Shown: positions 37,631-46,912, counted from the first letter of the stretch. The stretch: DNA of 59,639 nt from Pararhodobacter sp. (GCA_020832545.1 JAFIEK010000023.1:1-59639); one strand, 5' to 3'. Numbers and translations are program-made. The notes: generated by a model not told the origin, from the letters alone.

Positions 37631-39421
37631 TTGCAGAAAACGGATATTTCGGATCCGAACTACTTCCTGAAAGTCGTGGATTGTCAGTGGGCTTGCCCGG
37701 CGCACACTCCGGTTCCTGAATATATCAGGCTGATCGCCCATGGGCGCTACAGTGATGCCTATATGGTCAACTGGGAATCCAATGTCTTTCCGGGCATTCT
37801 GGGCCGAACCTGTGATCGCCCCTGCGAGCCGGCGTGCCGCCGGGGCCGTGTGGAAGATGAGACGCTGACCGGCAAGCGCAAAGAGCCGGTGGCGATCTGC
37901 CGACTCAAGCGGGTGGCGGCAGATTACAAAGATGACATCACCGATCGCCTGCCGCAGGCCCCTGCGCTCAACGGGCGGCGGGTGGCGTGTGTCGGAGCAG
38001 GGCCTGCCGCGCTGACCGTGGCGCGCGATCTGGCGGTGCTGGGCTATGCGGTCACGCTGTTTGATCATAACCCACAGGCGGGCGGGCTGATCCGCACCCA
38101 GATCCCCAAGTTTCGCCTGCCGGAAGCGGTGATCGACGAGGAGGTGGCGAACATCACCGCCATCGGCAACATCACCATCGAGAACCGTTGGATTGACAGC
38201 CTGGCCTCGCTGCGGACTGAGGGGTGGGATGCCATCTTCGTGGGGTCCGGCGCGCCCAAGGGGCGTGATCTGGAACTTCCCGGCCGGGCTGAGGGTGCCG
38301 ACAATATTCATCTGGGCATCGATTGGCTGTCCTCGGTCTCGTTCGGCCATGTCACCCGGATCGGCAAGCGGGTGATCGTGCTGGGCGGGGGTAACACGGC
38401 GATGGATTGCTGCCGCACCGCGCGCAGGATGGGCGGGCAGGATGTCAAGGTGATCGTGCGATCAGGGTTTGAGGAAATGAAGGCCTCGCCCTGGGAGAAA
38501 GAGGACGCCATCGCCGAGGATATTCCGATCCTCAACTGGCATGTGCCCAAGGCCTTTGTGGTCGAGGATGGCAAGCTGGTCGGCATGCGCTTTGAGATCG
38601 TGCGCGCCGAATATGAGAATGGCCGTCGCAAGCTGGTGCCAACGGGCGACCCTGATCCGTTCGTCCCCTGTGATGACGTGCTGGTTGCGGTGGGGCAGGA
38701 AAATGCCTTTCCCTGGGTTGAGCGCGATATCGGGCTGGAGTTCGATTCGCGCTGGGACATGCCGAAAGTAGACCCGATCACCATGCAATCCTCGCTGCCT
38801 GAGGTGTTTTTCGGCGGCGATGCGGCGTTCGGGCCAAAGAACATTATCTGGGCCGTGGCGCATGGTCATGCGGCGGCGATCTCCATTCACAAGCACCTGG
38901 AAGGTGAAAACCCGGCCGAGCGCCCGCCTCCCGGTGTCCATATCGCCAGCCAGAAGATGGGCATTCATGAATGGAGCTATGACAACGACATTGCACTGGA
39001 TGCCCGCTTCAAGGTGCCGCATCTGGTCAAGGATCGCGCGCTGGGTGATTTGCATGCCGAGGTGGAACTGGGGTTTGACCCCGAGCTTGCCTGGCAAGAG
39101 GCGCAGCGCTGCCTGAACTGCGATGTGCAGACGGTGTTTACCGCGCCGCTCTGCATTGAATGCGATGCCTGCGTCGATATCTGTCCGATGGACTGCATCA
39201 CCTTCACCGCGGATGGTGATGAGGCCGATCTGCGCGCGCGCCTGACCGCGCCTGCGCTCAATTCTGATCAACCGATCTATGTTGCTGACGGGCTGGATAC
39301 AGGGCGCGTGATGGCCAAGGACGAAGATGTCTGCCTGCATTGCGGACTCTGTGCTGAGCGATGTCCCACAGGCGCCTGGGACATGCGCAAATATCTTATC
39401 GAAACGGCACAGGCTGGTTAG
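37631..39421 (+). CDS. KorC-like NADPH-linked FAD/4Fe-4S oxidoreductase subunit
   Basis: A 596-aa electron-transfer protein. The N-terminal GltD-like cluster domain has C18, C22, C61, C65 and C69. An FAD motif CVGAGPAALTVARDLAVLG and an NAD(P) motif VLGGGNTAMDCCRTARR follow. The C-terminus has two ferredoxin clusters, CIECDACVDICP (from C508) and CLHCGLCAERCP (from C568). The layout should pass electrons between NAD(P) and the adjacent KorAB, as in the Azoarcus/Thauera 2-oxoglutarate:NADP+ oxidoreductase. The start is TTG 37631 with a strong GAGGAGGTCC site four bases away. The korA gene starts two bases after its stop. Confidence 0.87.
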   Translation: MQKTDISDPNYFLKVVDCQWACPAHTPVPEYIRLIAHGRYSDAYMVNWESNVFPGILGRTCDRPCEPACRRGRVEDETLTGKRKEPVAICRLKRVAADYKDDITDRLPQAPALNGRRVACVGAGPAALTVARDLAVLGYAVTLFDHNPQAGGLIRTQIPKFRLPEAVIDEEVANITAIGNITIENRWIDSLASLRTEGWDAIFVGSGAPKGRDLELPGRAEGADNIHLGIDWLSSVSFGHVTRIGKRVIVLGGGNTAMDCCRTARRMGGQDVKVIVRSGFEEMKASPWEKEDAIAEDIPILNWHVPKAFVVEDGKLVGMRFEIVRAEYENGRRKLVPTGDPDPFVPCDDVLVAVGQENAFPWVERDIGLEFDSRWDMPKVDPITMQSSLPEVFFGGDAAFGPKNIIWAVAHGHAAAISIHKHLEGENPAERPPPGVHIASQKMGIHEWSYDNDIALDARFKVPHLVKDRALGDLHAEVELGFDPELAWQEAQRCLNCDVQTVFTAPLCIECDACVDICPMDCITFTADGDEADLRARLTAPALNSDQPIYVADGLDTGRVMAKDEDVCLHCGLCAERCPTGAWDMRKYLIETAQAG

Positions 39422-39423
39422 TG

Positions 39424-41268
39424 ATGACGCAGAAACTAAGTGCGATTAACGACTTCGTTATCAAGTTCGCGAATGTAAACGGCTCTGGCTCTGCCAGTGC
39501 GAACGAGCTGTTCGCCCGTTCCATCCTGCGCATGGGCGTGCCGGTCAGCCCGCGTAACATCTTTCCGTCGAACATTCAGGGTCTGCCGACATGGTATGAG
39601 GTCCGGGTATCCGAGGCCGGGTATCTGGGGCGGCGCGGAGGGGTGGATATGGCCGTGGCCATGAACCCCGAGACATGGAAACAGGATGTCGCCGAGATCA
39701 GCCCCGGCGGCTATCTGTTTCATGACAGCACCCGCCCGCTCCCCGCCAGCGCGTTCCGCGACGATGTCACCACCATTGGGGTGCCGCTGACGGAGATCTG
39801 CAATGCCGCCTACACCGACCCACGCCAGCGGCAGCTGTTCAAGAACATCATCTATGTCGGTGCGCTGTCGCATTTGCTGGGCCTTGACGTGGCGGCGATC
39901 GAGGCGCTGTTTGCCCAGCAATACAAGGGCAAGGAGCCGCTGATCGCCTCAAACCGCAAGGCGCTGCATCTGGGTCGAGACTGGGTGCGCGACAACCTGC
40001 CCGAGGGCATCTGCGCGCTGAAGGTTGAGCGCCGCGACGCCGTGGGCGACAGGATCTTTGCCGAAGGCAACGCGGCGACGGCGCTGGGCGCGGTCTATGG
40101 CGGGGCCACGGTTTGTGCCTGGTATCCGATTACACCGTCATCTGGCGTGGCCGAGGCATTCGAGGGCTATTGCAAAAAACTGCGTACCGACCCTGAAACC
40201 GGGCAGGCCAAATTCGCGATCATCCAGTCCGAGGATGAGCTGGCCTCGATCGGTATGGTGATCGGCGCGGGCTGGAACGGGGCGCGGGCCTTCACGTCCA
40301 CCTCCGGCCCCGGTGTCAGCCTGATGACGGAATTCATCGGGCTGGCCTATTTCGCCGAAATCCCTGCCGTGATCATCAATGTCCAACGCGGCGGGCCGTC
40401 CACCGGCATGCCCACGCGCACCCAGCAATCGGATATCTTTTCATGTGCCTATGCCTCGAACGGCGACACCAAGCATGTGCTTTTGTTCCCCGAAGACCCG
40501 CGCGAATGCTTTGACTTTGCCGCCGACTCGCTGGATCTGGCCGACCGGTTGCAAACGCCGGTCTTTCTGATGTCGGACCTTGATATCGGCATGAACAACC
40601 GCCTCTGCAAACCCTTCGAGTGGGATGAAAACCGCAAGCTGGACCGGGGCAAGGTGATGAGCGCGGAAGAGCTGGAAGCGGGCAAGACCTTTGGTCGCTA
40701 TCTTGATGCCGATGGCGATGGCATCCCCTGGCGCACTTTGCCCGGCGCGCACCCGTCCAAGGGGGCGTTCTTCACGCGGGGCACCACAAAAAACGCCTTC
40801 GCCAAATATTCCGAGGAAGGGGCGGATTATGTCGAGAACATGGAACGCCTTCAGCGCAAGTTCGACACGGCCAAGCGGCTGGTGCCGCAGCCGGTGCTGC
40901 GACAAGCCGGCAAGCCTGCCAAACTGGGCGCGATCTACTTTGGTTCCACGGCGCCTGCGATGACCGAGGCGCTGGACAATCTCGCCACGGATGGCCAGCA
41001 TGTCGATGCGCTGCGCCTGCGCGCCTTTCCCTTTCCGCAATCGGTGCGCGATTTCATCATGGCGTATGAGCAGGTCTTTGTGGTGGAGCAGAACCGCGAC
41101 GGGCAGATGCGCAGCCTGATTGTCAATGAGTTGGGGATCGATCCGGCGCGGCTGGTGCCGGTGTTGCATTATGACGGCACGCCGATCACCGCGCGCTTCA
41201 TCGGTCAGGCGATCCGCGATCATATCAGCGAAGGTGCCCTCGCCCCGTTTGAAAGGGCCGTGTCATGA
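39424..41268 (+). CDS. korA: 2-oxoacid:acceptor oxidoreductase, fused gamma-alpha subunit (KorA)
   Basis: Catalytic subunit of a coenzyme-A-acylating 2-oxoacid oxidoreductase (614 aa). The N-terminal gamma domain (about 1-190) has NGSGSASANELFARSILRMG. The alpha domain follows, with CAWYPITPSSGVAEAFEG and the FTSTSGPGVSLMTEFIGLAYFAEIP block. The gamma-alpha fusion is typical of 2-oxoglutarate-type enzymes. ATG 39424 is two bases after the KorC-like stop, and the stop overlaps korB by four bases. Substrate is probably 2-oxoglutarate, but this is inference. Confidence 0.9.
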   Translation: MTQKLSAINDFVIKFANVNGSGSASANELFARSILRMGVPVSPRNIFPSNIQGLPTWYEVRVSEAGYLGRRGGVDMAVAMNPETWKQDVAEISPGGYLFHDSTRPLPASAFRDDVTTIGVPLTEICNAAYTDPRQRQLFKNIIYVGALSHLLGLDVAAIEALFAQQYKGKEPLIASNRKALHLGRDWVRDNLPEGICALKVERRDAVGDRIFAEGNAATALGAVYGGATVCAWYPITPSSGVAEAFEGYCKKLRTDPETGQAKFAIIQSEDELASIGMVIGAGWNGARAFTSTSGPGVSLMTEFIGLAYFAEIPAVIINVQRGGPSTGMPTRTQQSDIFSCAYASNGDTKHVLLFPEDPRECFDFAADSLDLADRLQTPVFLMSDLDIGMNNRLCKPFEWDENRKLDRGKVMSAEELEAGKTFGRYLDADGDGIPWRTLPGAHPSKGAFFTRGTTKNAFAKYSEEGADYVENMERLQRKFDTAKRLVPQPVLRQAGKPAKLGAIYFGSTAPAMTEALDNLATDGQHVDALRLRAFPFPQSVRDFIMAYEQVFVVEQNRDGQMRSLIVNELGIDPARLVPVLHYDGTPITARFIGQAIRDHISEGALAPFERAVS

Positions 41269-42320
41269 CCTACATCACCAAGCCCAAACTCCACCACCCC
41301 TCGCTGCCGCGCAACGATGTGGGCTTTACCCGGCGCGACTATGAAGGCGCGATATCCACGCTTTGCGCCGGGTGCGGTCATGATTCCATCTCGGCGGCCA
41401 TTGTGCAGGCGTGTTTTGAGCTGTCGATCGAGCCACACCGGGTGGCCAAGCTGTCCGGCATCGGTTGCTCATCGAAAACGCCCACCTATTTCCTTGGTGC
41501 CAGCCATGGGTTCAACACCGTCCACGGGCGCATGCCTTCGGTGCTGACGGGGGCGTATCTGGCCAACCGTGACCTGATCTATCTGGGCGTGTCCGGCGAC
41601 GGTGACAGCGCCTCGATCGGGTTGGGGCAGTTCGCGCATATCATGCGGCGCGGCGTGAACATGACCTATATGGTGATGAACAACGGCGTTTACGGCCTGA
41701 CCAAGGGCCAGTTTTCCGCCACCGCTGACAAGGGCTCAAAGGCCAAGAAAGGCGCGGTCAACACCGATTCCGGCATTGATCTGGCCTCGATGGCGATCCT
41801 GATGGGCGCCAGTTTTGTTGCCCGCTCGTTTTCCGGCGATAAGGGCCAACTGGTGCCGCTGATCAAGGCTGCGATCAGCCATCCCGGCCCGGCGATACTG
41901 GATGTGATCTCGCCCTGCGTGGCGTTCAACAACCATAAAGGGTCAACGCGCAGCTATGATTACGTGCGCGAGCATAACGCGGCGCTGAACCGGCTGGATG
42001 TGATTACGGGTGCCGCGCCTATGACCACCGATTATGCGCCCGGCACCAGCGTGATGATCGAACAGCCCAACGGCGAGCGGATGGAACTGCACAAGGTCGC
42101 CGAGGATTATGATCCGTCGAATAAGGCCGCAGTCCTGTCGTATATCCAGGCGCGCGAAGAAGCCGGAATGGTGACCACGGGGTTGTTGTATTATGACCCT
42201 GCGCGGCGTGATCTGCATGGCCGGATGAACACCACCGACACCCCCCTTAACCAGTTGGCAGAGGACCGGCTGTGCCCCGGCGCGGCGGCTTTGGCGCAGA
42301 TCAACGAGGCGATGCGCTAG
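41265..42320 (+). CDS. korB: 2-oxoacid:acceptor oxidoreductase, thiamine-diphosphate beta subunit (KorB)
   Basis: Thiamine diphosphate-binding subunit (351 aa). It has CAGCGHDSISAAI with cluster-ligand cysteines and the ThDP motif GVSGDGDSASIGLGQFAHIMRR, followed by YMVMNNGVYGLTKGQFS. C-terminal motifs include ISPCVAFNNHKGSTRSY. It forms the heart of the KorAB complex with KorA and is coupled to it by ATGA overlap. A tRNA-Lys gene follows 80 bases downstream on the same strand. Confidence 0.92.
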   Translation: MTYITKPKLHHPSLPRNDVGFTRRDYEGAISTLCAGCGHDSISAAIVQACFELSIEPHRVAKLSGIGCSSKTPTYFLGASHGFNTVHGRMPSVLTGAYLANRDLIYLGVSGDGDSASIGLGQFAHIMRRGVNMTYMVMNNGVYGLTKGQFSATADKGSKAKKGAVNTDSGIDLASMAILMGASFVARSFSGDKGQLVPLIKAAISHPGPAILDVISPCVAFNNHKGSTRSYDYVREHNAALNRLDVITGAAPMTTDYAPGTSVMIEQPNGERMELHKVAEDYDPSNKAAVLSYIQAREEAGMVTTGLLYYDPARRDLHGRMNTTDTPLNQLAEDRLCPGAAALAQINEAMR

Positions 42321-42359
42321 GTGACTGTGGTGCAAGGAAGCTTTCGACGCTTTTCGCCC

Positions 42360-42388
42360 TTGACCCGGGCACCAGTTCTTTCTAGTTA
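42360..42388 (+). promoter_or_regulatory. Probable promoter of tRNA-Lys
   Basis: TTGACC (42360-42365) and TAGTTA (42383-42388) are spaced by 17 bases and end 12 bases before the tRNA. The -35 hexamer is strong and the -10 weak. Confidence 0.5.
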
Positions 42389-42400
42389 GCCTCGCATTGT

Positions 42401-42476
42401 GGGCCGGTAGCTCAGTTGGTAGAGCAGCTGACTTTTAATCAGCGGGTCACAGGTTCGAATCCTGTCCGGCTCACCA
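42401..42476 (+). tRNA. tRNA-Lys (anticodon TTT)
   Basis: Complete cloverleaf. The acceptor GGGCCGG pairs with CCGGCTC (one G-T wobble). The D arm is GCTC/GAGC. The anticodon stem GCTGA/TCAGC encloses TTT (42434-42436), and the T arm contains GGTTCGAATCC. The discriminator A is followed by an encoded CCA (42474-42476). Confidence 0.97.
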
Positions 42477-42481
42477 TTCAT

Positions 42482-42516
42482 CAAAGGCCCGTGCATCATG
42501 CCCGGGCCTTTGTTGT
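42482..42516 (+). terminator. Terminator of tRNA-Lys
   Basis: CAAAGGCCCG (42482-42491) and CGGGCCTTTG (42503-42512) form a 10-bp perfect stem with an 11-base loop, followed by TTGT. It lies six bases after the tRNA. Confidence 0.75.
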
Positions 42517-42647
42517 TTCGCGGTGCGCGAGGCAAGTCGCCGACGAGCGAACACTCTGGCACCCTGCGCCTTCGTCGTTGATATTGAGCGATTCTTGGTG
42601 ATACGGGAGTGTTAACAACGCCCGATGCAGCATTTTGTGTGAAGTTG

Positions 42648-42676
42648 TTGAAATTGTCGTGACTTCGCGTTAACCT
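42648..42676 (+). promoter_or_regulatory. Possible promoter of the subtilase gene
   Basis: TTGAAA (42648-42653) and TAACCT (42671-42676) are 17 bases apart, 64 bases before the subtilase start. The region is more AT-rich than its surroundings. Confidence 0.4.
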
Positions 42677-42739
42677 TTTCATGCTTTGCGTCGTTGATAG
42701 GCGCGATTTTGCCAAGCCGCTGCCATTCGGAGTAATGTC

Positions 42740-45700
42740 ATGATTAACGCGTTCGCCAGCCGCCTTCGCGGCGCGCTGGGAGTTGTCTTGTTGTCTGTAG
42801 CAGCCAGCATTTCCACTCCCGCCTCAGCCAGCACAGAAATTTCAAGCGCAGCCATGCAGCGCATGGATAACCCGGGCGAGATACTCGCGACACTTGAAGC
42901 CAGCCCGGACGGGCGGGTTCCGGTGATCGTCAGGTTCGATGCGCCGGGGGTCAGTGCGCTTGCTGCCCAGAGTGCCGAAAGTTCGGCCGAGGCCGCAGCG
43001 CAGGCCGATGCGGCGCTCACGTCCGCGATTCATGGTGCGCAAAGCGAAATTCTGCGCCGGGTTCTTGAACTTGATGAGGGTTCCGAAGCGAGCGTTCTGA
43101 CGGACGGCAGCGAATTTGGCATCAGCCGGATGCGTTTCACGCCCATGTTTGGCATCTGGGCAGATACTGATCTGCTGGAGCGACTGGCGATGGATCCGAT
43201 GGTGGTTCAGATCCAGTTGAACGGCCTGAATGAGCCGATGATGCGCAACTCGCTGCCGCATATCGGCATGCCCGCAGCCTTTGCTGCCGGGGCAACCGGC
43301 AGCGACTGGAATGTCGCGGTGCTTGATACCGGCGGGCGGCGTTCACATGAATTCCTGAACCGGCAGATCGTTTCGGCGGCGTGTTACAGCGGTGGCGGTA
43401 CTGGTGCGGGCAGCCTCTGCCCCGGCGGTGCGGGGTCATCCACGCATATTGATTCGGCGAATGATTGCGATCCAACCCAGGCAAGTGGATGCGGCCATGG
43501 CACGCATGTTGCGGGAACAGCAGCGGGCTACAACCTGAATCCGGACGGTACCAACCCTGACTATGGTGTCGCGCAATCAGCCCGGATCATTTCGATCAAT
43601 GTGTTCTCCTTGTTTACACCGGCCCAATGTGGTGCGACCCGTAGCTGTGTGCGCGCCTATCACACAGACGTTATTGCCGGTCTTGAGCGCGTTTATGAGT
43701 TGCGCACAGACATGGATATCGCCGCCGCGAACATGAGCCTCGGCGGCGGAAGGCATTCCACGGCCTGTGACACCGATCCCCGCAAACCGATCATCGATCA
43801 GTTGCGTGCGGCGAGAATTGCAACAATCGCTTCGGCCGGCAACGGTTCTAGCAACGTCTTCATCGGTGCTCCGGCTTGTATTTCGTCAGCGATTGCCGTC
43901 GCCAGCTCAACCCTAGCTGATGTCCGCAGCCCGTTCTCGGACTGGAACAGCCTGGTCGAACTGGTCGCACCCGGGTCGTCCATTAATTCGTCTGATGTCA
44001 GCGGCACCAGAAATGACTATTATGCTCTGAAAAGCGGCACCTCCATGGCTGCGCCTCATGTCGCCGGTGCCTTCACGGCGCTGCGTTCGGCAGAGCCGGG
44101 TGCGAGCGTCAACGAAATTCTGGAGGCCCTGCAAGAGACCGGCACACCAGTCTCCGTCGGCAGTGTTACGCGCGCTCGGATCAATGTGGATCAGGCGCTG
44201 AACCATTTGCGCAATGCAGGCACGTCACCGACAACCACCACGCTGACCGGCCCCGCCAGTTCGGAACGGGGAGAGAGTGTCACCTTTACCGCAGCGGTGA
44301 GCGCGACAGCCGGTGGCACGCCCACCGGTTCGGTCACCTTCCGCAACAATGGCGAGACCCTCGCCACGGTTGCTCTGTCTTCAGGCAGCGCCAGCTTCAA
44401 CACGAACTCATTGCCTGTGGGGAGCAATCAACTGACGGCGGAGTATGGTGGCTCTGACACGCATGACGCGTCAGTGTCGTCACCCCTGGCCCATGAGGTC
44501 ATGCCAAGGGACGGCGACCCGTTGCCAACCACCACGGCGCTGACCGGCCCCGCCTCGTCGGTATTCGGTGAAAGCGTGACGCTTACGGCAAACGTGTCGT
44601 CCACGTCAGGCACGCCCACTGGAACCGTGAGTTTCCGGCATGGGGATCACGTCATCGGCACTGGCACGCTGTCATCCGGAAGCGCCAGTGTTACCATCGA
44701 TTCGGCGCCGGTGGGCAGCTACGATCTCAGGGCGGTTTATGGCGGATCGGACACGCATTCCAGTTCGACCTCGTCGGTTCTGACGCATGTCGTCGGGCAG
44801 GCCTCGGTATCGGTGGCGCTCAGCGTTCCCGGTGATCCGGTTCGTCCCGGTCGGCCGGTTCAGATGAGTGCCGATGTAGCCGCGGTTGCGCCGGGGAGCG
44901 GTACGCCCGGCGGGACAGTGCAGTTCCGTGTCAACGGCACCGTGGCGGGCAGTGCCACTCTCAGTAGTGGCAGCGCCTCGTTTACGACCGAACTGCCGAC
45001 AGGCGAGTATGCGGTTGAGGCCCGCTACACGGGATCATCCAGCTACGAGACCGGCCAATCGGATGCCCGCACTGTTGTGATCAGTACGGCAATGGGCCCT
45101 GAGATGGTTGTCAACCAGCGCACCCGCCACACGCAGCAACGGCCTGAGATCTCGCCGCTGCGCAACTCTGCGGTGGTGGTGTTCGAGGATCAGCACGCCG
45201 CGGACGGCCCCTTCGGGATCACCGCGCAGCGGGTCAGCTGGGCGGGTGAGCGCAACGCTCCCCCGATCACCGTGGCCCGCCCGGCAGATGGCACCGCCTA
45301 TCCGGCTGTGGCCGAACTGACCGGCAATGCCTGGGTTGTCGTCTGGCAGGCCGAGGGCGCAGGCGGGAACACGGACGTGTTCATGCGCCGTTTCCGGGTC
45401 AATGGAAGGGCGATGGACCGCCAGCCCCAGCGGGTGAATGACGCGGTGCAGGGCAACCAGACCAGACCGCGCGTGGCGGCGCTGGAGGATGGCGGCTTTG
45501 CTGTTGTCTGGCAGTCCGACCGCGCCGACAGCGATGGCGAGGGTATCGTCCTGCGGCTGTTTGATGACACGGGCGCGCCGCGCAGTGGCGAGGTCGTGGT
45601 CAACCAGACGACCACCGGCGATCAGACCGCCCCGGATGTAGCCGTTCAGGAGGGCGGGGATATCGTGGTAAGCTGGGCCGGGCCGTCAGACCGGGGCCAT

Positions 45701-46237
45701 GCGGCCTATGCTCAGCGGGTCAGGCTGGACGGCACGCTGGTAGGCGACGAGATTCTGGTGGGCGAGACGGGTCGCCGCAGAATGCCGCATGTGCGGGTCG
45801 CCGCGCTGCTCAACGGCCAGTTCGCACTGACCTATGACGCCAGCGACCGCCCGGCGCAGTGGGGCCCCTACAGCGCGATGGTGCAGCGGATGCGCCAGCG
45901 CGGCGGGCCTTGGGGTGATGTGTTGCAGATGGAGCGGGTGAGGGCTGGCAATCAGCGCACACCAGCGATTACCGGGCTGCGGCGGATGAACCTGGCAACC
46001 GTCTGGACGGCGCCCGATGGCGCGCAAGACGGGATCTGGCTGCAGTTTGTGGGCCGCGATGGTGAGCCCATCGGGTCACCGGAACTGGCCAACAGTACGA
46101 CGGCCCGTAACCAGTCCGAACCGGCGGTGAGCCGGGTGGGCACTACGCGCCATGTCTTCGTGGTCTGGACCACGGCGGCGGGCACCGGCGGGCAACAAGG
46201 CACCAATATCGCCATCCGCCGCTTCATGGGGCCGTGA
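42740..46237 (+). CDS. Secreted subtilase (S8 family) with Ig-like repeats and probable beta-propeller
   Basis: A 1165-aa exported protease. The signal peptide ends near ASISTPASAS. A propeptide-like region (about 40-160) precedes the catalytic domain with D196 in VLDTGG, H253 in GHGTHVAG, the oxyanion Asn in SAGNGSS, and S435 in SGTSMAAPHVAG. Three Ig-like repeats of about 95 residues follow (about 497-788), each opening TTTxLTGPASS or similar. The last 375 residues hold seven repeats of the form xxPxVAxLxxGxxVVVWQ ... RRFxxxG, which suggests a seven-bladed propeller. No C-terminal anchor or secretion repeat is seen, so export beyond the periplasm is uncertain. Confidence 0.87.
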   Translation: MINAFASRLRGALGVVLLSVAASISTPASASTEISSAAMQRMDNPGEILATLEASPDGRVPVIVRFDAPGVSALAAQSAESSAEAAAQADAALTSAIHGAQSEILRRVLELDEGSEASVLTDGSEFGISRMRFTPMFGIWADTDLLERLAMDPMVVQIQLNGLNEPMMRNSLPHIGMPAAFAAGATGSDWNVAVLDTGGRRSHEFLNRQIVSAACYSGGGTGAGSLCPGGAGSSTHIDSANDCDPTQASGCGHGTHVAGTAAGYNLNPDGTNPDYGVAQSARIISINVFSLFTPAQCGATRSCVRAYHTDVIAGLERVYELRTDMDIAAANMSLGGGRHSTACDTDPRKPIIDQLRAARIATIASAGNGSSNVFIGAPACISSAIAVASSTLADVRSPFSDWNSLVELVAPGSSINSSDVSGTRNDYYALKSGTSMAAPHVAGAFTALRSAEPGASVNEILEALQETGTPVSVGSVTRARINVDQALNHLRNAGTSPTTTTLTGPASSERGESVTFTAAVSATAGGTPTGSVTFRNNGETLATVALSSGSASFNTNSLPVGSNQLTAEYGGSDTHDASVSSPLAHEVMPRDGDPLPTTTALTGPASSVFGESVTLTANVSSTSGTPTGTVSFRHGDHVIGTGTLSSGSASVTIDSAPVGSYDLRAVYGGSDTHSSSTSSVLTHVVGQASVSVALSVPGDPVRPGRPVQMSADVAAVAPGSGTPGGTVQFRVNGTVAGSATLSSGSASFTTELPTGEYAVEARYTGSSSYETGQSDARTVVISTAMGPEMVVNQRTRHTQQRPEISPLRNSAVVVFEDQHAADGPFGITAQRVSWAGERNAPPITVARPADGTAYPAVAELTGNAWVVVWQAEGAGGNTDVFMRRFRVNGRAMDRQPQRVNDAVQGNQTRPRVAALEDGGFAVVWQSDRADSDGEGIVLRLFDDTGAPRSGEVVVNQTTTGDQTAPDVAVQEGGDIVVSWAGPSDRGHAAYAQRVRLDGTLVGDEILVGETGRRRMPHVRVAALLNGQFALTYDASDRPAQWGPYSAMVQRMRQRGGPWGDVLQMERVRAGNQRTPAITGLRRMNLATVWTAPDGAQDGIWLQFVGRDGEPIGSPELANSTTARNQSEPAVSRVGTTRHVFVVWTTAAGTGGQQGTNIAIRRFMGP

Positions 46238-46294
46238 CCGGACCGGGGCGCACCAGCCAGGCACGGCGCGCGCCCCGATCTCAGAAAGCAAGAG

Positions 46295-46323
46295 CGCCGC
46301 CGCAGGGATAACCTGCGGCGGCG
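46295..46323. terminator. Bidirectional hairpin between the subtilase gene and coxG
   Basis: CGCCGCCGCAGG (46295-46306) and CCTGCGGCGGCG (46312-46323) form a perfect 12-bp stem with a five-base loop. It lies between two convergent genes and could serve both. T-runs are short on each side. Confidence 0.6.
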
Positions 46324-46353
46324 TTGCTATTGGCAGGGCAATCGCCCGGGTTG

Positions 46354-46806
46354 TCAGGCCTCTTCGTGGGTGCCGACCTCCTTGGCGAAAGCGGTGAAGA
46401 AGCTGGCAGCCAGTTTCTTTGCCGTGCTCTGGATCAGGCGGCTGCCCAGTTGCGCCAGCTTGCCACCGATCTCGGCCTTGGCGTCATAGCGCAGAAGCGT
46501 CTGATCGCCGCGTGCTTCCAGATCCACAGCTGCGCCGCCTCTGGCAAAGCCCGCCGCACCGCCCGAGCCCTCGCCGGTCAGTGAGAAACGCTCAGGCGGG
46601 TTTTCAGGGTTCAGCGTAACTTTGCCACCGAAGCGCGCCTTTACCGGGCCGATCCTGAGGACCACCCTGGCTTCCAGATCCGTATCGGAGTGTTTGATCA
46701 GTTCTTCACAGCCGGGGATGCAGGCCTTCAGCACCTCAGGGTCGTTCAGCGCGGCATAGACTACGTCACGCGGGGCATTGATCAGGATTTCGTCTTGCAG
46801 TTCCAT
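46354..46806 (-). CDS. coxG: CoxG, SRPBCC-family CO dehydrogenase accessory protein
   Basis: A 150-aa START/SRPBCC-fold protein. The motifs EILINAPRDVVYAALNDPEVLKACIPGCEEL and GSRLIQSTAKKLAASFFTAF define the CoxG family. It is thought to help assemble or membrane-attach CO dehydrogenase. It is the last gene of the cox operon here. It starts 11 bases after the 31-residue ORF and has AAAGGA in front of its ATG. Confidence 0.92.
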   Translation of the reverse strand: MELQDEILINAPRDVVYAALNDPEVLKACIPGCEELIKHSDTDLEARVVLRIGPVKARFGGKVTLNPENPPERFSLTGEGSGGAAGFARGGAAVDLEARGDQTLLRYDAKAEIGGKLAQLGSRLIQSTAKKLAASFFTAFAKEVGTHEEA

Positions 46807-46816
46807 AAGGGTCCTT

Positions 46817-46912
46817 TCAGCAACAGGGAAACTTGATCCTGGCGACCAGTTCGGCCTGTTCAGGCGTCATGCGGGGCCAGAACCGGGTGAAAAGACGGGT
46901 AAGCGCGTTCAT
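46817..46912 (-). CDS. 31-residue ORF in the cox operon, conserved-looking
   Basis: A very short frame between the XdhC-like gene and coxG. It starts at ATG 46912 inside the XdhC-like stop codon (ATGA overlap) and ends at TGA 46819-46817. The product begins MNALTRLFTRFWPRMTPEQA and ends ARIKFPCC. It is amphipathic, basic at the N-terminus and has a terminal Cys-Cys pair. The tight coupling to both neighbours argues that it is translated. No function can be given; a role in CO dehydrogenase maturation or metal handling is speculation from the CC ending and the operon. Confidence 0.55.
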   Translation of the reverse strand: MNALTRLFTRFWPRMTPEQAELVARIKFPCC

